Below, piece by piece: positions 1 through 9,829 of a stretch of 64,000 nt of DNA. This stretch comes from Armatimonadota bacterium. GTDB lineage: Bacteria; Armatimonadota; UBA5829; DTJY01. Every line of letters begins with the position of its first letter. Position 1 is the first letter of the stretch. The stretch is taken from contig JARYMF010000003.1 of NCBI GenBank assembly GCA_029907255.1, forward strand, positions 128,061 through 192,060. The letters run 5' to 3'. The translations under genes were made by a program, and so were the position numbers. Under the pieces are notes generated by a model, which saw nothing but the letters and a program-made list of their open reading frames with translations, made no database searches and was not told where the DNA came from.

Positions 1-1
1 G

Positions 2-151
2 CCGGGGACACACGGTCTTGGCGCATCAGCGGTTGAGCTCCAGGATGCACGCCTGGCATTCGATGTCACACTCAAAGCTTTATGGCAGCGTGGCGGAATT
101 TGTACACAACGGATTCTAGTTGTTCCTATTGAAGCGGAGGAAAACTCATGA
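2..151 (+). CDS. C-terminal end of an unidentified protein (cut by window edge)
   Basis: An open frame runs from the left edge to a TGA at 149-151 and overlaps the start codon of the next gene by four bases (ATGA). That overlap is typical of translationally coupled genes in one operon. About 49 residues are visible, without a recognisable motif. The position directly before a deacetylase-like protein and a series of sugar enzymes suggests it belongs to the same glycan locus. The function is not known from this fragment. Confidence 0.5.
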   Translation, partial: PGTHGLGASAVELQDARLAFDVTLKALWQRGGICTQRILVVPIEAEENS

Positions 152-996
152 ATGGCAAGAGGCAAGTAGTCCTTGCGGTGGAATGTGATTTCCCTGGTTA
201 TCAGCCATATGAAGGATTGTGCACCTACGACCACGCTCAAAGTAAAAGACTGGTTTCTTTGGCAGTCGATTTTGTACTAAAGGTTTGTGGTGGAAAAGGA
301 GTATTTTTCATCCATACTTCCCCATTTATGAGGAGAAACCATAGCAATCCTTTCTTTAATAACAGCGAATATCTTAATCTGTGGCAAAGGGTGCAAGATG
401 GCGGGGGAGAAATTGGTTTGCATCCTCATGAAGAGGAGCCAGATGGAAGCTGTTTTTATTATTATTATTCGAAGCATATGGAAAGAGTTATAAATGAACA
501 TGCCGAACTTCTACGTTCCCGCGGCTTTAACATCAGCTCTCAGATGATGGGCTATTTCGGCATGAACGAGTGGATTACGCCAATTGCCGAAAACCAAGGT
601 CTTGTCATAAGCATGAACAATGTCGGGAAATATGTTAAGTATTCGCACAATAATTGGAACGAAGCACCGTTGAAGCCTTACTTTCACTCATATGATGACT
701 CAAAAGCGCCTGGTGATTCTCGTGTCCTAGAGATACCCTTGGGTATGACGGACCTTATGCGCTATGAAGATGGGTTGGTGCTTGATGCCAATAGCTTATG
801 GGATCTAAAGAGAACTTGGCGGCAAATGGAGGCAGAGGGGAAAACGTGGCCATGTTTTGTGCTTCTCAGGGCGAGCAAGATTGAACAATGCCGTGCAACC
901 GCTGAGAGGTTTCTTGGTTTCATAACAAAAAGAAGAGCAATGCTTTCAACGCCCTCAGAGATATACAAAATCTACACGGAAGGACAGCTTTATTAG
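148..996 (+). CDS. Polysaccharide deacetylase-like protein
   Basis: 282 residues, cytoplasmic by appearance (no signal peptide). The N-terminal strand ends in an acidic motif (AVECDFPG, E12/D14), followed by a strand reading GVFFIH and then GLHPHEE with H92 and H94. This arrangement resembles the metal-binding acidic pair and histidines of NodB-type carbohydrate esterases, but the classical HxxxH spacing is not present, so the assignment is by fold pattern only. A GGAGG ribosome site lies 7-8 bases before the ATG. It opens a run of same-strand genes for glycan assembly. It could instead be a catalytically inactive member or another hydrolase; activity is not shown. Confidence 0.5.
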   Translation: MNGKRQVVLAVECDFPGYQPYEGLCTYDHAQSKRLVSLAVDFVLKVCGGKGVFFIHTSPFMRRNHSNPFFNNSEYLNLWQRVQDGGGEIGLHPHEEEPDGSCFYYYYSKHMERVINEHAELLRSRGFNISSQMMGYFGMNEWITPIAENQGLVISMNNVGKYVKYSHNNWNEAPLKPYFHSYDDSKAPGDSRVLEIPLGMTDLMRYEDGLVLDANSLWDLKRTWRQMEAEGKTWPCFVLLRASKIEQCRATAERFLGFITKRRAMLSTPSEIYKIYTEGQLY

Positions 997-1009
997 GAGG
1001 AGATATAAC

Positions 1010-2128
1010 ATGAAAGTCTTGGTAACCGGAGGAGCAGGCTTTATAGGTAGGCGGTTGGTAAAGGCACTGCTATCCAATTCACATACTGTACGTGTCCTTG
1101 ACAACCTGACTACCCAGGTTCATGGAGAAAATCCGGACCCTCGCCGAATTTTGCCAAAGGATGTGGAGTTCATTTACGGAGACGTTCGCAATGCTGATAT
1201 AGTGCGGCGTGCGCTCGAGGACGTAGAAATTGTTTTCCACTTCGCAGCTCAAACAGGCGTGGGGCAGTCAATGTATAAGATAAAGGAATATATTGACTGC
1301 AATGTTGGCGGTACTGCACAGTTGCTTGACATACTGGCTGCCGAACGTGGAAGTGTCAAGCGCATTGTTCTTGCCTCCTCAAGAGCTGTCTATGGTGAGG
1401 GCAAGAGCTTATGTCCGCTGTGTGGACCAGTTTATCCCGACCTGCGAAAAGAAGAGCAGTTAGCCGCGGGCGAATGGGAAGTTAAATGCCCATCCTGTGG
1501 TCATACTGCAGAGCCAATGCCAACAGATGAGGATAAGCCGCTTCGCCCAGGGTCAGTTTACGCTATCTCTAAAAGAGATCAAGAGGAACTTTGCATCTGT
1601 GTAGGACGCGCCTACAACATCCCAGTAGTTGCATTACGTTTCTTTAATGTTTATGGTGCCGGCCAATCGCTTATAAACCCGTATACTGGGATTATTTCAA
1701 TATTCGCATCACGTATTAAAAATGGGGAGCCGCCTTTAATTTATGAAGACGGCTTGGAGAGCCGAGATTTTGTCCATGTGGACGACGTTGTTCAAGCATG
1801 CATGCTAGCGATGACCAATGAAAATGCCGATTATCAAATTGTAAATGTAGGAAGCGGAACGGCGCTTTCCATAATTGACGCAGCACGCGTAATGATTCGT
1901 GTGATGGGCGCCTCGGTGGAGCCCCAGGTCATTGGGAAGTACAGGGTTGGCGATATACGCCATTGCTATGCCGACTTGAAAAAAGCTCGAAAGTTATTGG
2001 GTTATAAGCCGAAAGTTTCTTTTGAGGATGGAATTAGAGAGTTTATTAATTGGGCAATGAGCGAGGAATCAGAAGATTTGCTGGCGGCGGCAACTTCGGA
2101 GTTAGAACAGCGCGGTCTTTTCAGATAG
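1010..2128 (+). CDS. NAD-dependent epimerase, dTDP-L-rhamnose 4-epimerase-like
   Basis: 372-residue extended short-chain dehydrogenase. The Rossmann motif GGAGFIG is at residues 7-13 and the catalytic Tyr-x3-Lys is Y184/K188. A characteristic insertion between them carries two CxxC pairs (C135/C138 and C160/C163), probably a zinc knuckle. This cysteine-rich insertion is, to my knowledge, a hallmark of the dTDP-L-rhamnose/6-deoxy-L-talose 4-epimerase branch, so the product may be a 6-deoxytalose donor. A UDP-glucose 4-epimerase role cannot be excluded. A strong AGGAGG site precedes the start. It lies 14 bases after the deacetylase-like gene, in the same operon. Confidence 0.8.
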   Translation: MKVLVTGGAGFIGRRLVKALLSNSHTVRVLDNLTTQVHGENPDPRRILPKDVEFIYGDVRNADIVRRALEDVEIVFHFAAQTGVGQSMYKIKEYIDCNVGGTAQLLDILAAERGSVKRIVLASSRAVYGEGKSLCPLCGPVYPDLRKEEQLAAGEWEVKCPSCGHTAEPMPTDEDKPLRPGSVYAISKRDQEELCICVGRAYNIPVVALRFFNVYGAGQSLINPYTGIISIFASRIKNGEPPLIYEDGLESRDFVHVDDVVQACMLAMTNENADYQIVNVGSGTALSIIDAARVMIRVMGASVEPQVIGKYRVGDIRHCYADLKKARKLLGYKPKVSFEDGIREFINWAMSEESEDLLAAATSELEQRGLFR

Positions 2129-2164
2129 TTTTATATTCTAGCGCTACCAGGTGGGCACTTCATT

Positions 2165-3124
2165 ATGAAAGCAAAAATGACTGAGGAGAATCCGGATCTT
2201 TCAATAACAATTGTAAGTTTCAACACAAAGGATTTAACTCGGCAGTGTTTGCAGTCAATTTTCGATGGCACTCATGGCATTTGCTTTGAAGTCTGGGTTG
2301 TCGACAACAATTCGTCGGACGGCAGTGTTGATATGATTCGCCATGAGTTCCCCAATGTGAATCTAATCGTCAACAATGAAAACAAAGGACTCGCTGCCGC
2401 TACAAATCAGGGCCTGGCTAAAAGCACCGGAAGATACGTGCTTGCTCTTAATAGCGACACAATTGTCCGACCGGGAGCGCTAGAAACCATGGTGCGGTTT
2501 ATGGATGAACATCCGGACGTTGGTGGAGCTACTCCAAAACTAGTTCTGCCGGATGGAGGCAAGCATCCCCAATTTTGCGGCAGTATTCCATCACTTAAGA
2601 CGGAACTTGTAGAGGCTTTGGCACCTTTGTTCGGTAATGCGGCAGAAGCTTTGCAAAAAGATAGGTTTGGAAAACCCATTGATTATAACACCAGCCAAGA
2701 AGTTCAATGCATCTTATGGGGATCTTCTTTTATCGTTAGGCGGGAGGTAATGGAGAAAATAGGCCTCCAGGACCCAAGGTTCTTTGTATACGCTGAGGAC
2801 ATTGATTGGGCAATGAGGATTCGGAAGGCAGGTTGGAAACTTTATTATATAGCAGAAGCTGAGGTAGTCCACTATGGTGGTCAAAGTACAAAACAGTCAT
2901 CATCGAGGATGCTTGCACAAAAATATCGAAGCAAATGCCGTCTAATTCACAAACACTATGGATTTTTTTCAGCTTTGGTATTGAGACTTGCCATTGCACT
3001 AGTAGCAGGTATTAGGTTGGCAAAGTGGGCTGTGATTTTTACTCTACGAAGCAGTGAACGCCATAAGGCAAAATCGAGAATAGACCAGATGTGGCTTCTT
3101 ATACGTGCGGCCCTTGAGTGTTAA
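2165..3124 (+). CDS. Family 2 glycosyltransferase
   Basis: 319 residues. The N-terminus has the GT2 beginning SITIVSFNTKDL, a DNNSSDGS nucleotide-binding segment and the LALNSDT motif that supplies the DxD-type metal site. The middle contains FVYAEDIDW, typical of rhamnosyltransferase-like GT2 enzymes. A hydrophobic stretch near residues 267-290 may attach it to the membrane. It probably adds a sugar to a lipid-linked surface glycan; donor and acceptor cannot be read from the sequence. An AGGTGG site precedes the first ATG; an internal Met at residue 5 is an alternative start. Confidence 0.85.
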   Translation: MKAKMTEENPDLSITIVSFNTKDLTRQCLQSIFDGTHGICFEVWVVDNNSSDGSVDMIRHEFPNVNLIVNNENKGLAAATNQGLAKSTGRYVLALNSDTIVRPGALETMVRFMDEHPDVGGATPKLVLPDGGKHPQFCGSIPSLKTELVEALAPLFGNAAEALQKDRFGKPIDYNTSQEVQCILWGSSFIVRREVMEKIGLQDPRFFVYAEDIDWAMRIRKAGWKLYYIAEAEVVHYGGQSTKQSSSRMLAQKYRSKCRLIHKHYGFFSALVLRLAIALVAGIRLAKWAVIFTLRSSERHKAKSRIDQMWLLIRAALEC

Positions 3125-3141
3125 AGAATTTGGTGAGGGAT

Positions 3142-3813
3142 ATGGAAAAAAACAGTGCTAATTCTGCTGGATATCGCGCCAAAACCGCCTACCAAGATGA
3201 AAAAGAGGTAATGACATATGATAGCGCGCGGTTCAAAAGCCTGAAAGGACGTATAACAGACTGGCTGGAGAAGCGCGCCGTTTGCCATGCCCTAGCAGTC
3301 GTTCCACCGGGAAGTCGAGTGCTAGATATTCCCTGCGGCACTGGCCGAATAACTGCTTTGCTTCTTCAACTTGGATACCGCACAGTCGGCGCCGACATTT
3401 CGGCAGGGATGCTCAACCTGGCACAAAAGGCTCTTGAGAAGTTCGAAAACCTCGAATCGCTCGATGAGGCTGATGCGGAGAAGCTACCATATAAAAATGA
3501 AGAGTTTGATGCTGTTACCTCGATTCGGCTAATGAACCACCTGCCTCCTAATATTCGCGTTAATGTGCTCAAAGAAATGGCGCGCGTAAGCCGATTAGCG
3601 GTAATTGTTTCCCATTGCAATCCAAGGTCAATATCAGGGATAAAAAGGCGGATAAAATACTTGTTCAAACCGCCCCATGCACCGTGGAACCCGGCAGCAT
3701 ACGAGCAGGTAAAGAAAGAAGCAGCTGAAGCTGGGCTATACATAGCGGCTGTGTTTCCGATTCTTGGCCCAATTGCAGAAACAAACGTCTATTTGCTAAG
3801 AAAGGCAAGTTGA
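3142..3813 (+). CDS. Class I SAM-dependent methyltransferase
   Basis: The SAM-binding motif I reads VLDIPCGTGR, followed by an acidic end of strand 2 (VGADIS) and a FDAVTSIRLMNHL motif, as in UbiE/COQ5-like methyltransferases. It probably methylates a sugar or the chain end of the glycan made by the neighbouring glycosyltransferases, but the substrate is unknown. I chose the ATG at 3142, preceded by GAGGG at short spacing; a GTG at 3118 would overlap the upstream gene and add eight residues but has no evident ribosome site. The stop is one base before the next start. Confidence 0.8.
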   Translation: MEKNSANSAGYRAKTAYQDEKEVMTYDSARFKSLKGRITDWLEKRAVCHALAVVPPGSRVLDIPCGTGRITALLLQLGYRTVGADISAGMLNLAQKALEKFENLESLDEADAEKLPYKNEEFDAVTSIRLMNHLPPNIRVNVLKEMARVSRLAVIVSHCNPRSISGIKRRIKYLFKPPHAPWNPAAYEQVKKEAAEAGLYIAAVFPILGPIAETNVYLLRKAS

Positions 3814-3814
3814 C

Positions 3815-5020
3815 ATGGCTGAAATCCTGATAATTTCGGCTGAGATGCCGTATCCTGTAAGAGGTGGCGACCAACTCAGACAATATAATCTTATAAAGCG
3901 AATAGCCCAACACCACAACGTTTATTTAGCTACCTTTCTGCACGGAAAGGAAGAGGAAGAAATTGGTGTTCAAGAGATGCGCAAATACTGCAAAGGCGTC
4001 CATGTTGTTCATGCGCCAAAGTTTAGCGCTCCTGTCCTAATGCGGCGCTTTATCAGCAACTTGGCGCGCTGGAGGCCACTTTGCGAATCATATCATTTCG
4101 TTCCTGTTCTCGAAGCGAAAGTCCGCGAAATAACATCTAAACAAAACTTCGACATTATTCAAGCCGAGCATGTTTATATGTCGGAATATGCGCACTGCGC
4201 TCCCAAAAACTCGGCACATAAAAAGATTTTGACATTAATAGACATAGAATCAGTCAGAATAAAGCGCCAATTCTTCCTCGAACCAATAGGTCAGAACAAA
4301 GTTCGCTATTTAATTGACTGGCTGGTTATGAAATCGTTCGAGCCTCGGTCTATGCGTCGAATGGATAAATGTATTGCCATGTCGGAGATTGAAGCAAAGA
4401 TTGCTAGAAAAATGGCACCAATGGTAGATGTTGAGGTAGTGCCAAATGGAGTAGATTCAAAACTCTTAACACCTGTTGTCCCTAGTAAAGAAAAACAACT
4501 GCTGATGATTGGGAGTCTTTGCTATCCGCCAAACATTGACGGTGCAGAATACTTTGTTAAAAAGATCTTTCCATTAATAAGAACCCAGGATAGAGAAATC
4601 AAGCTCAACATAGTAGGTCGAGCGCCAACACCAAGAGTACAAGCCCTCGCATGTGTGGACGGTGTTGCGTTATTCAGCAATGTGCCCGAAGTAAGACCTT
4701 TCTACGAAAGGTCTGCAGTCTCAGTCGTCCCTCTTCGTTCTGGGGGAGGTACAAGACTCAAGATATTGGAATCCATGGCATTTGGTGTGCCGGTAGTATC
4801 AACTTCGATAGGTTGCGAAGGCTTAGATGTTACTAATGGCAAAAACATACTAATTGCCGACACGCCAAAAACGTTTGCAGAAAATGTAATTCGCATTCTA
4901 AATGATCAATCGCTACGAGATAAGCTAATCCAAAATGGACGAAAACTAGTAGAGGAAAAGTATGACTGGGATATCATCGCACAGCGTCTTCTAAAGATAT
5001 ACGATGAGCTATTGGGGTAG
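3815..5020 (+). CDS. Family 4 glycosyltransferase (first of five)
   Basis: 401-residue GT-B fold enzyme. The N-terminus starts MAEILIISAEMPYP and continues with a GGDQLR segment, the glycine-rich acceptor loop. The C-terminal half contains LLMIGSLCYPPN and the donor-site region RSGGGTRLKILESMAFGVPVV, whose glutamate corresponds to the second Glu of the E-x7-E motif. It lies one base after the methyltransferase gene. The role is addition of an unidentified sugar, presumably on the cytoplasmic face of the membrane. Confidence 0.85.
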   Translation: MAEILIISAEMPYPVRGGDQLRQYNLIKRIAQHHNVYLATFLHGKEEEEIGVQEMRKYCKGVHVVHAPKFSAPVLMRRFISNLARWRPLCESYHFVPVLEAKVREITSKQNFDIIQAEHVYMSEYAHCAPKNSAHKKILTLIDIESVRIKRQFFLEPIGQNKVRYLIDWLVMKSFEPRSMRRMDKCIAMSEIEAKIARKMAPMVDVEVVPNGVDSKLLTPVVPSKEKQLLMIGSLCYPPNIDGAEYFVKKIFPLIRTQDREIKLNIVGRAPTPRVQALACVDGVALFSNVPEVRPFYERSAVSVVPLRSGGGTRLKILESMAFGVPVVSTSIGCEGLDVTNGKNILIADTPKTFAENVIRILNDQSLRDKLIQNGRKLVEEKYDWDIIAQRLLKIYDELLG

Positions 5021-5026
5021 GAGAGA

Positions 5027-6190
5027 ATGAGCGTTAGAAATGGAGATCGCTTAAAAGTTTTAATGGTTGAACCAAGGGGCGTTCGAGGCATCAACCATTA
5101 TACTTACTTGCTATGCAATTCATTATCTGATTATGCAGATGTCACTATGGCGACAAAACCAAACTTTGAAACGGCGGATAAAGAACGGCTTTTTAACGTA
5201 GAACCAATGTTTACGCGTACTCGCAATTACCCTATCGAAGCACTCAAACTCTTGAGCTATGTTCGCAGAAACCGTCCTGATATTGTGCACTATCAGATGT
5301 ATTTCTATTGGCCATTTGATTTAGTTTTCTTCAGGCTTCTTTCAAAGTCTACCGCGAAAGTAATCGTAACAGCCCACGATGTTCTTCCACATAATGCTAA
5401 ACCTTTCCATAAATATATAATGAAAGCACTTTATAAACCTCTAAGCCATATCATTGCACACGATGACTACTGCAAACGGCTTCTAACGGACCTGCTTTGC
5501 ATTTCGGAAAAGAAGGTATCCATTGTACCAATGGGCAATATTTCGGTTTTTCATGACACTGTAAAAAGTCCGGGAGATGCAAGAAAAAATCTCGGCATAC
5601 CATCGGATGCAAAAGTTGTTCTATATTTTGGAGTCATCACAGAACGCAAAGGAGTCCCATACCTGATTCAAGCATTCCCTCAGGTTTTAAAAGATATTCC
5701 CAATGCTTATCTCATAATCGCTGGACTTCCACATAAGATTAATTGGAATGATTATGTGTCCTTAATAGAAAGTACTGGAATCTCAAACCGAACGCTAGCT
5801 ATGCCAAAACATATTCTAATGGAGGAGGTAAAGCAATTATTCTTATCTGCTGACGTCGTATGCTTGCCTTACCTAGGCGTATATCAAAGTGGCGTGCTTC
5901 AAGTCGCTTATACGTTCAGGAAACCTGTTGTTGCAACAACTGTTGGTGGTTTGCCAGATGTCATAGAGGACGGTAAATCAGGCTTTCTAGTACCGCCCGG
6001 CGACCCAAAGGCAATTGCCGATGCGCTAGTTCGAGTATTGCGGGACAGCGAACTGCAAGCAAAGATGTCGGCGTACATAGACTATCTCAACGAAACAACT
6101 TACTCCTGGACGAATATCGCAGCAAAAACTTACGAGACTTACCTCAAGGTTCTCGGGTGTCCACTTCCAGGCAAAGGAGTGGCAGAATGA
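5027..6190 (+). CDS. Family 4 glycosyltransferase (second of five)
   Basis: 387 residues with GT-B organisation. [18 protein letters not shown] at the N-terminus forms the acceptor side, [17 protein letters not shown] marks the start of the donor domain, and [19 protein letters not shown] is the standard GT4 C-terminal motif. The start has an AGGAGAGA site. The last four bases (ATGA) overlap the next start codon, so the pair is translationally coupled. Substrate specificity cannot be read from the sequence. Confidence 0.85.
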   Translation: MSVRNGDRLKVLMVEPRGVRGINHYTYLLCNSLSDYADVTMATKPNFETADKERLFNVEPMFTRTRNYPIEALKLLSYVRRNRPDIVHYQMYFYWPFDLVFFRLLSKSTAKVIVTAHDVLPHNAKPFHKYIMKALYKPLSHIIAHDDYCKRLLTDLLCISEKKVSIVPMGNISVFHDTVKSPGDARKNLGIPSDAKVVLYFGVITERKGVPYLIQAFPQVLKDIPNAYLIIAGLPHKINWNDYVSLIESTGISNRTLAMPKHILMEEVKQLFLSADVVCLPYLGVYQSGVLQVAYTFRKPVVATTVGGLPDVIEDGKSGFLVPPGDPKAIADALVRVLRDSELQAKMSAYIDYLNETTYSWTNIAAKTYETYLKVLGCPLPGKGVAE

Positions 6191-7392
6191 GATTGGTTCT
6201 AATAGGCGTTGGGTTCTTTCCTTGGATTGTTGCTGGGGACAAGAACTTTTTCACACGCCTAATACCGCTGTTGGCTAGTCGGTGCGAAAGTATTGACGTA
6301 TTTTCCGTCAACGACCGCGAGGGTAGCGAGAATGTAGTGATTAACAGCTGTCCAGTCACATACCACAGCGCACCACGGCCGCTCCATTTAGGTAATCGCG
6401 GTCGGTTTTTTGCAGGCAGTGGTATCCTCATGGATTATCAGCATAAACATTCACCTCCGCAAGAAATTGCCGAACTTCTATTGACAACGATGCTTTGGCT
6501 ACCAAGGCTACGTCGGCTTGTTCGAGAGAGAAAGATAGACGTAGTCCATTTCATGGATAACATGGGCCCTTCAATGCCCCTAATAAAACGCACACTCAAT
6601 GACGTAATGGTTACTCATTCGGCGATGGCTTATGCCCCAAGGGGACACTTTTACGATAAATACCTTCGTTTTTGCATGAGCAAGCTTGATAAGATAATCC
6701 CATACTCCCAAGCATATGCCTCAAAACTCTTACAATTAGGGATAAGCGCACAAAAGATAGAGGTTATCAGATGGGGAGTTCAAATAAGCAAGGATGAACT
6801 AAGCAAGGAAAAGAAAGCCATTATTCGTAAAGAATACGGCGTGCCACCCAATGGCCGCCTCATCCTTTGGACAGGATTCATCCAACAAATACAAGAAGCT
6901 GACTTTCTAGCAGCCGTAGAAGTTGCCAAGAAAGTAGTCGCTGTAAGACCAAACTGTCGCTTTATTTTCGCATTCAAGCCGCGAAGCTTCCGGCCTGAAT
7001 ACAAGCATCTTGAATGCGAAGGAATCCTAATAGAAACAAATATTGAACACTTTTCAGAACTTCTGGAAACCGCAGACTATTTGTATTCGCCCCTTCTTAG
7101 AACCGACGTAATAGTCGCTCCACCTCTTACATGGCTCGAAGCTATGAGTAAAGGAACGCCAGTTATTTCGACAGCCGCTGGCGGTGTTGACGAGGTAGTA
7201 ATTCACGGCAAGACGGGTTTTGTGGCACAATCATTCGAAAATCTACCAGAGACTTTGATTCGTGCAGCCGACTTCGACGACTTACAAGGCATGAGTAACG
7301 CCTGCAGGAACTTTACCGCTAAGAAATGCGATATAAATGACGTAGCTGAAAGATACCTCCGAATGTGGGAAAGCGGCAAAGGTATAAGTTAA
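6187..7392 (+). CDS. Family 4 glycosyltransferase (third of five)
   Basis: 401 residues from the ATG at 6187, which overlaps the previous stop by four bases and has AAAGGAGTGG directly upstream; an in-frame GTG 30 bases earlier has no such support. The enzyme has the GT4 donor-domain features: GRLILWTGFIQQ, then LEAMSKGTPVISTAAGGVDEV and GKTGFVA. A cytoplasmic transferase in the glycan pathway is inferred from the context. It is more divergent in its N-terminal half than its neighbours. Confidence 0.82.
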   Translation: MRLVLIGVGFFPWIVAGDKNFFTRLIPLLASRCESIDVFSVNDREGSENVVINSCPVTYHSAPRPLHLGNRGRFFAGSGILMDYQHKHSPPQEIAELLLTTMLWLPRLRRLVRERKIDVVHFMDNMGPSMPLIKRTLNDVMVTHSAMAYAPRGHFYDKYLRFCMSKLDKIIPYSQAYASKLLQLGISAQKIEVIRWGVQISKDELSKEKKAIIRKEYGVPPNGRLILWTGFIQQIQEADFLAAVEVAKKVVAVRPNCRFIFAFKPRSFRPEYKHLECEGILIETNIEHFSELLETADYLYSPLLRTDVIVAPPLTWLEAMSKGTPVISTAAGGVDEVVIHGKTGFVAQSFENLPETLIRAADFDDLQGMSNACRNFTAKKCDINDVAERYLRMWESGKGIS

Positions 7393-7393
7393 T

Positions 7394-8620
7394 ATGAGAA
7401 TCCTGCTTTGCAACAAGTTTTACCGTCCTGTGGGCGGTCCTGAGTGGATGGTTTATGATATGACCCGCCGCTTTGAAGAAGCTGGGCATACGGTCATAAT
7501 TTTTTCTATGGAGCACCCTGACAACTGGCAATCGTCGTATTCTAAGTACTTCATGCCAAACGTCGAATATTCAGAAGGAACATCGTATGGCTTAAAACGC
7601 AAAATAGAGGAAGCATTCAGGATTATATATTCGGTCGAGGCTAGAAAGCGAATAGACCTTCTAATAAAAGACACAAAGCCTGACATTGCGCATCTACATA
7701 ATATTTACCATCAGCTTTCGCCTTCCATAATTCATGGGTTAAAAAGGCAAGATATACCAATTGTAATGTCTCTGCATGATTATAAACTAATATGCCCAGC
7801 AATTAGGATGTTTGTTAGGGACAAAGTTTGCGACAAGTGTATTGGTGCAAGGTTCTATAATGCTATTAGATATAAATGTGTAAAAGACTCGCTTGTTTAC
7901 AGTCTAATTTGCTGTTTGGAAGCTTATATTCATAGGATACTTAAGGTTTACAATTGTGTAGACCTATTCATCTCACCAAGCGATTTCCTGCGTGAAAAGA
8001 TGATAAAGTCTGGAGTGCCCGCAGACAAAATTATCACCCAACATGTTGCCGTCGAGTTGTCGCAATTCAAACCATCAAGAAATGGTGGCCATGTTCTTTA
8101 TATGGGGAGGCTCACAAAGGAAAAAGGAGTGCTTACGTTAGCAAAGGCAGCGGCAAAACTACCGAACGTCAGGTTTTGCTTTGCTGGCGAAGGTGAAGCT
8201 AGAGCAGAAATAGAATCTATGATTGAGCAGGAAAATATTAATAATATCGTTCTAGCTGGTTTTAAGGCTGGCAAGGACCTAATTAATCTAATAGAAGATT
8301 CATTGGCTGTTGTAGTCCCGTCGGAGTGGTATGAGAACTGCCCAAGGACTGTATTAGAAGGCTTTGCATGCGGCAAACCAGTGATTGGCTCGCGAATTGG
8401 TGGAATTCCTGAATTGATTTGCGAAGGCGTAGACGGATATCTCTTCGAGCCAGGAAATGACGCTGAATTGGCAGATAAGATTTTAAAGCTTCTTTCGGAT
8501 GAAAAACGAAGGGTAGAAATGGGGCTAGCGGGACGTCGCAAAATGGAAGAGCATTTCTCTCCCGATGCTTTTTACAGCGGAACGCTCGATATTTACCGGC
8601 GGGTTGCAGGTATCCAATAA
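7394..8620 (+). CDS. Family 4 glycosyltransferase (fourth of five)
   Basis: 408 residues. The acceptor loop is seen in MRILLCNKFYRPVGGPE, the hinge in VLYMGRLTKEKGVLTL and the donor motif in YENCPRTVLEGFACGKPV, followed by GGIPELI. The central region has several cysteines (VCDKCIGARFYNAIRYKC), a pattern also found in other GT4 proteins of exopolysaccharide loci and possibly metal-binding. It starts one base after the preceding stop, in the same operon. Confidence 0.85.
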   Translation: MRILLCNKFYRPVGGPEWMVYDMTRRFEEAGHTVIIFSMEHPDNWQSSYSKYFMPNVEYSEGTSYGLKRKIEEAFRIIYSVEARKRIDLLIKDTKPDIAHLHNIYHQLSPSIIHGLKRQDIPIVMSLHDYKLICPAIRMFVRDKVCDKCIGARFYNAIRYKCVKDSLVYSLICCLEAYIHRILKVYNCVDLFISPSDFLREKMIKSGVPADKIITQHVAVELSQFKPSRNGGHVLYMGRLTKEKGVLTLAKAAAKLPNVRFCFAGEGEARAEIESMIEQENINNIVLAGFKAGKDLINLIEDSLAVVVPSEWYENCPRTVLEGFACGKPVIGSRIGGIPELICEGVDGYLFEPGNDAELADKILKLLSDEKRRVEMGLAGRRKMEEHFSPDAFYSGTLDIYRRVAGIQ

Positions 8621-8662
8621 GAAGTGTAGAAATTAGAAAACCTGGTTTTCAGGATAGCCTTA

Positions 8663-9829
8663 ATGAAGATTGCAATGCTTGGGACAAAAGGCATACCGGC
8701 TACATGGGGTGGAATCGAACATCATGTCGAAGAAATTTCCACTCGCATGGTTAATCTTGGACACGAAGTGACCGTGTACTGCCGGCCTTACTATACTACA
8801 ACAGACGAACAATATTACAAAGGAGTACGGTTAAAGAAGCTCCCCACAATAGCAACAAAAAACTTAGATGCTATCACACATACATTTATGGCAACTATGC
8901 ATCTTCTACTTGAGGATTACGATATTGTGCATTACCATGCCATTGGGCCTTCGACTTTATCTGCCTTCCCTCGTCTAGTTGGGAAACGAACTGTAGTAAC
9001 TGTACACGGTCTTGATTGGCAGCGCGAAAAGTGGGGGAGCAAAGCCAAGCTATTCCTAAAGTTTGGTGAGTATGCCTCAGTGGTTTTTCCACATGCAACA
9101 ATCGTTGTCTCCAAATATCTCAAAAAATATTTGGAGTATAAGTACGGAAAGACTGTTAATTATATTCCAAGTGCCGTTACAGATCCCATAATTAGGCCAC
9201 CAAATAAGATACGCGAATACGGACTTGGCGAAAGAGATTACATCCTATTTGTTGCAAGACTTGTTCCAGAGAAGGGCTGTCATTTTCTTTTGGAAGCTCA
9301 CAAGCGCCTAGGAGCAAAAATGAAACTTGTTGTTGCAGGTGGATCAAGTCATTCTGATGACTATGTTGAAAGCCTCCATAAGATGGCTGGAGACAATGTG
9401 ATATTTACCGGCTATGTTTATGGCGAAACTCTGCAAGAACTTTATTCAAATGCCTACTGCTACGTTCACCCGTCCACTATCGAAGGGTTACCTGTAACAC
9501 TACTAGAGGCTGTGGCATATGGAAACTGCGTCATTGCAAGCGATATTCCTGCAAACAAGGAGGTTGTTCAAGACTCGGGCATAATTTTTGAGAGCGAGAA
9601 TGTTGAAAGCCTTTGTGAAGCGCTTGACAAAATTATCAAGAACTCTGAGCTGGCCCGAAATCTTGGTGAAAAGGCAAAAGCCCTCGGTGTTAAGGAATAC
9701 AATTACGACAGCGTTACTCAAAAAACCCTTGCACTGTACCAAGAGGTATATGAAAGGAGTCTTCATTCTCCAACTGCAAAAATTGAAAGCAAATTACAAC
9801 CTCCTGTTGACTCCAAGGATGCTCCATGA
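8663..9829 (+). CDS. Family 4 glycosyltransferase (fifth of five), rhamnosyltransferase-like
   Basis: 388 residues. The N-terminus GTKGIPATWGGIEHHVEE is a signature shared by rhamnosyltransferase-like GT4 enzymes. Donor-domain motifs are YILFVARLVPEKG and STIEGLPVTLLEAVAYGN. An AGGA site precedes the ATG. A rhamnose or 6-deoxyhexose donor would fit the epimerase at 1010 and the dTDP-4-dehydrorhamnose reductase at 23970, but this is inference. The stop overlaps the next start (ATGA), coupling it to the secreted glycosidase-like gene. Confidence 0.85.
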   Translation: MKIAMLGTKGIPATWGGIEHHVEEISTRMVNLGHEVTVYCRPYYTTTDEQYYKGVRLKKLPTIATKNLDAITHTFMATMHLLLEDYDIVHYHAIGPSTLSAFPRLVGKRTVVTVHGLDWQREKWGSKAKLFLKFGEYASVVFPHATIVVSKYLKKYLEYKYGKTVNYIPSAVTDPIIRPPNKIREYGLGERDYILFVARLVPEKGCHFLLEAHKRLGAKMKLVVAGGSSHSDDYVESLHKMAGDNVIFTGYVYGETLQELYSNAYCYVHPSTIEGLPVTLLEAVAYGNCVIASDIPANKEVVQDSGIIFESENVESLCEALDKIIKNSELARNLGEKAKALGVKEYNYDSVTQKTLALYQEVYERSLHSPTAKIESKLQPPVDSKDAP

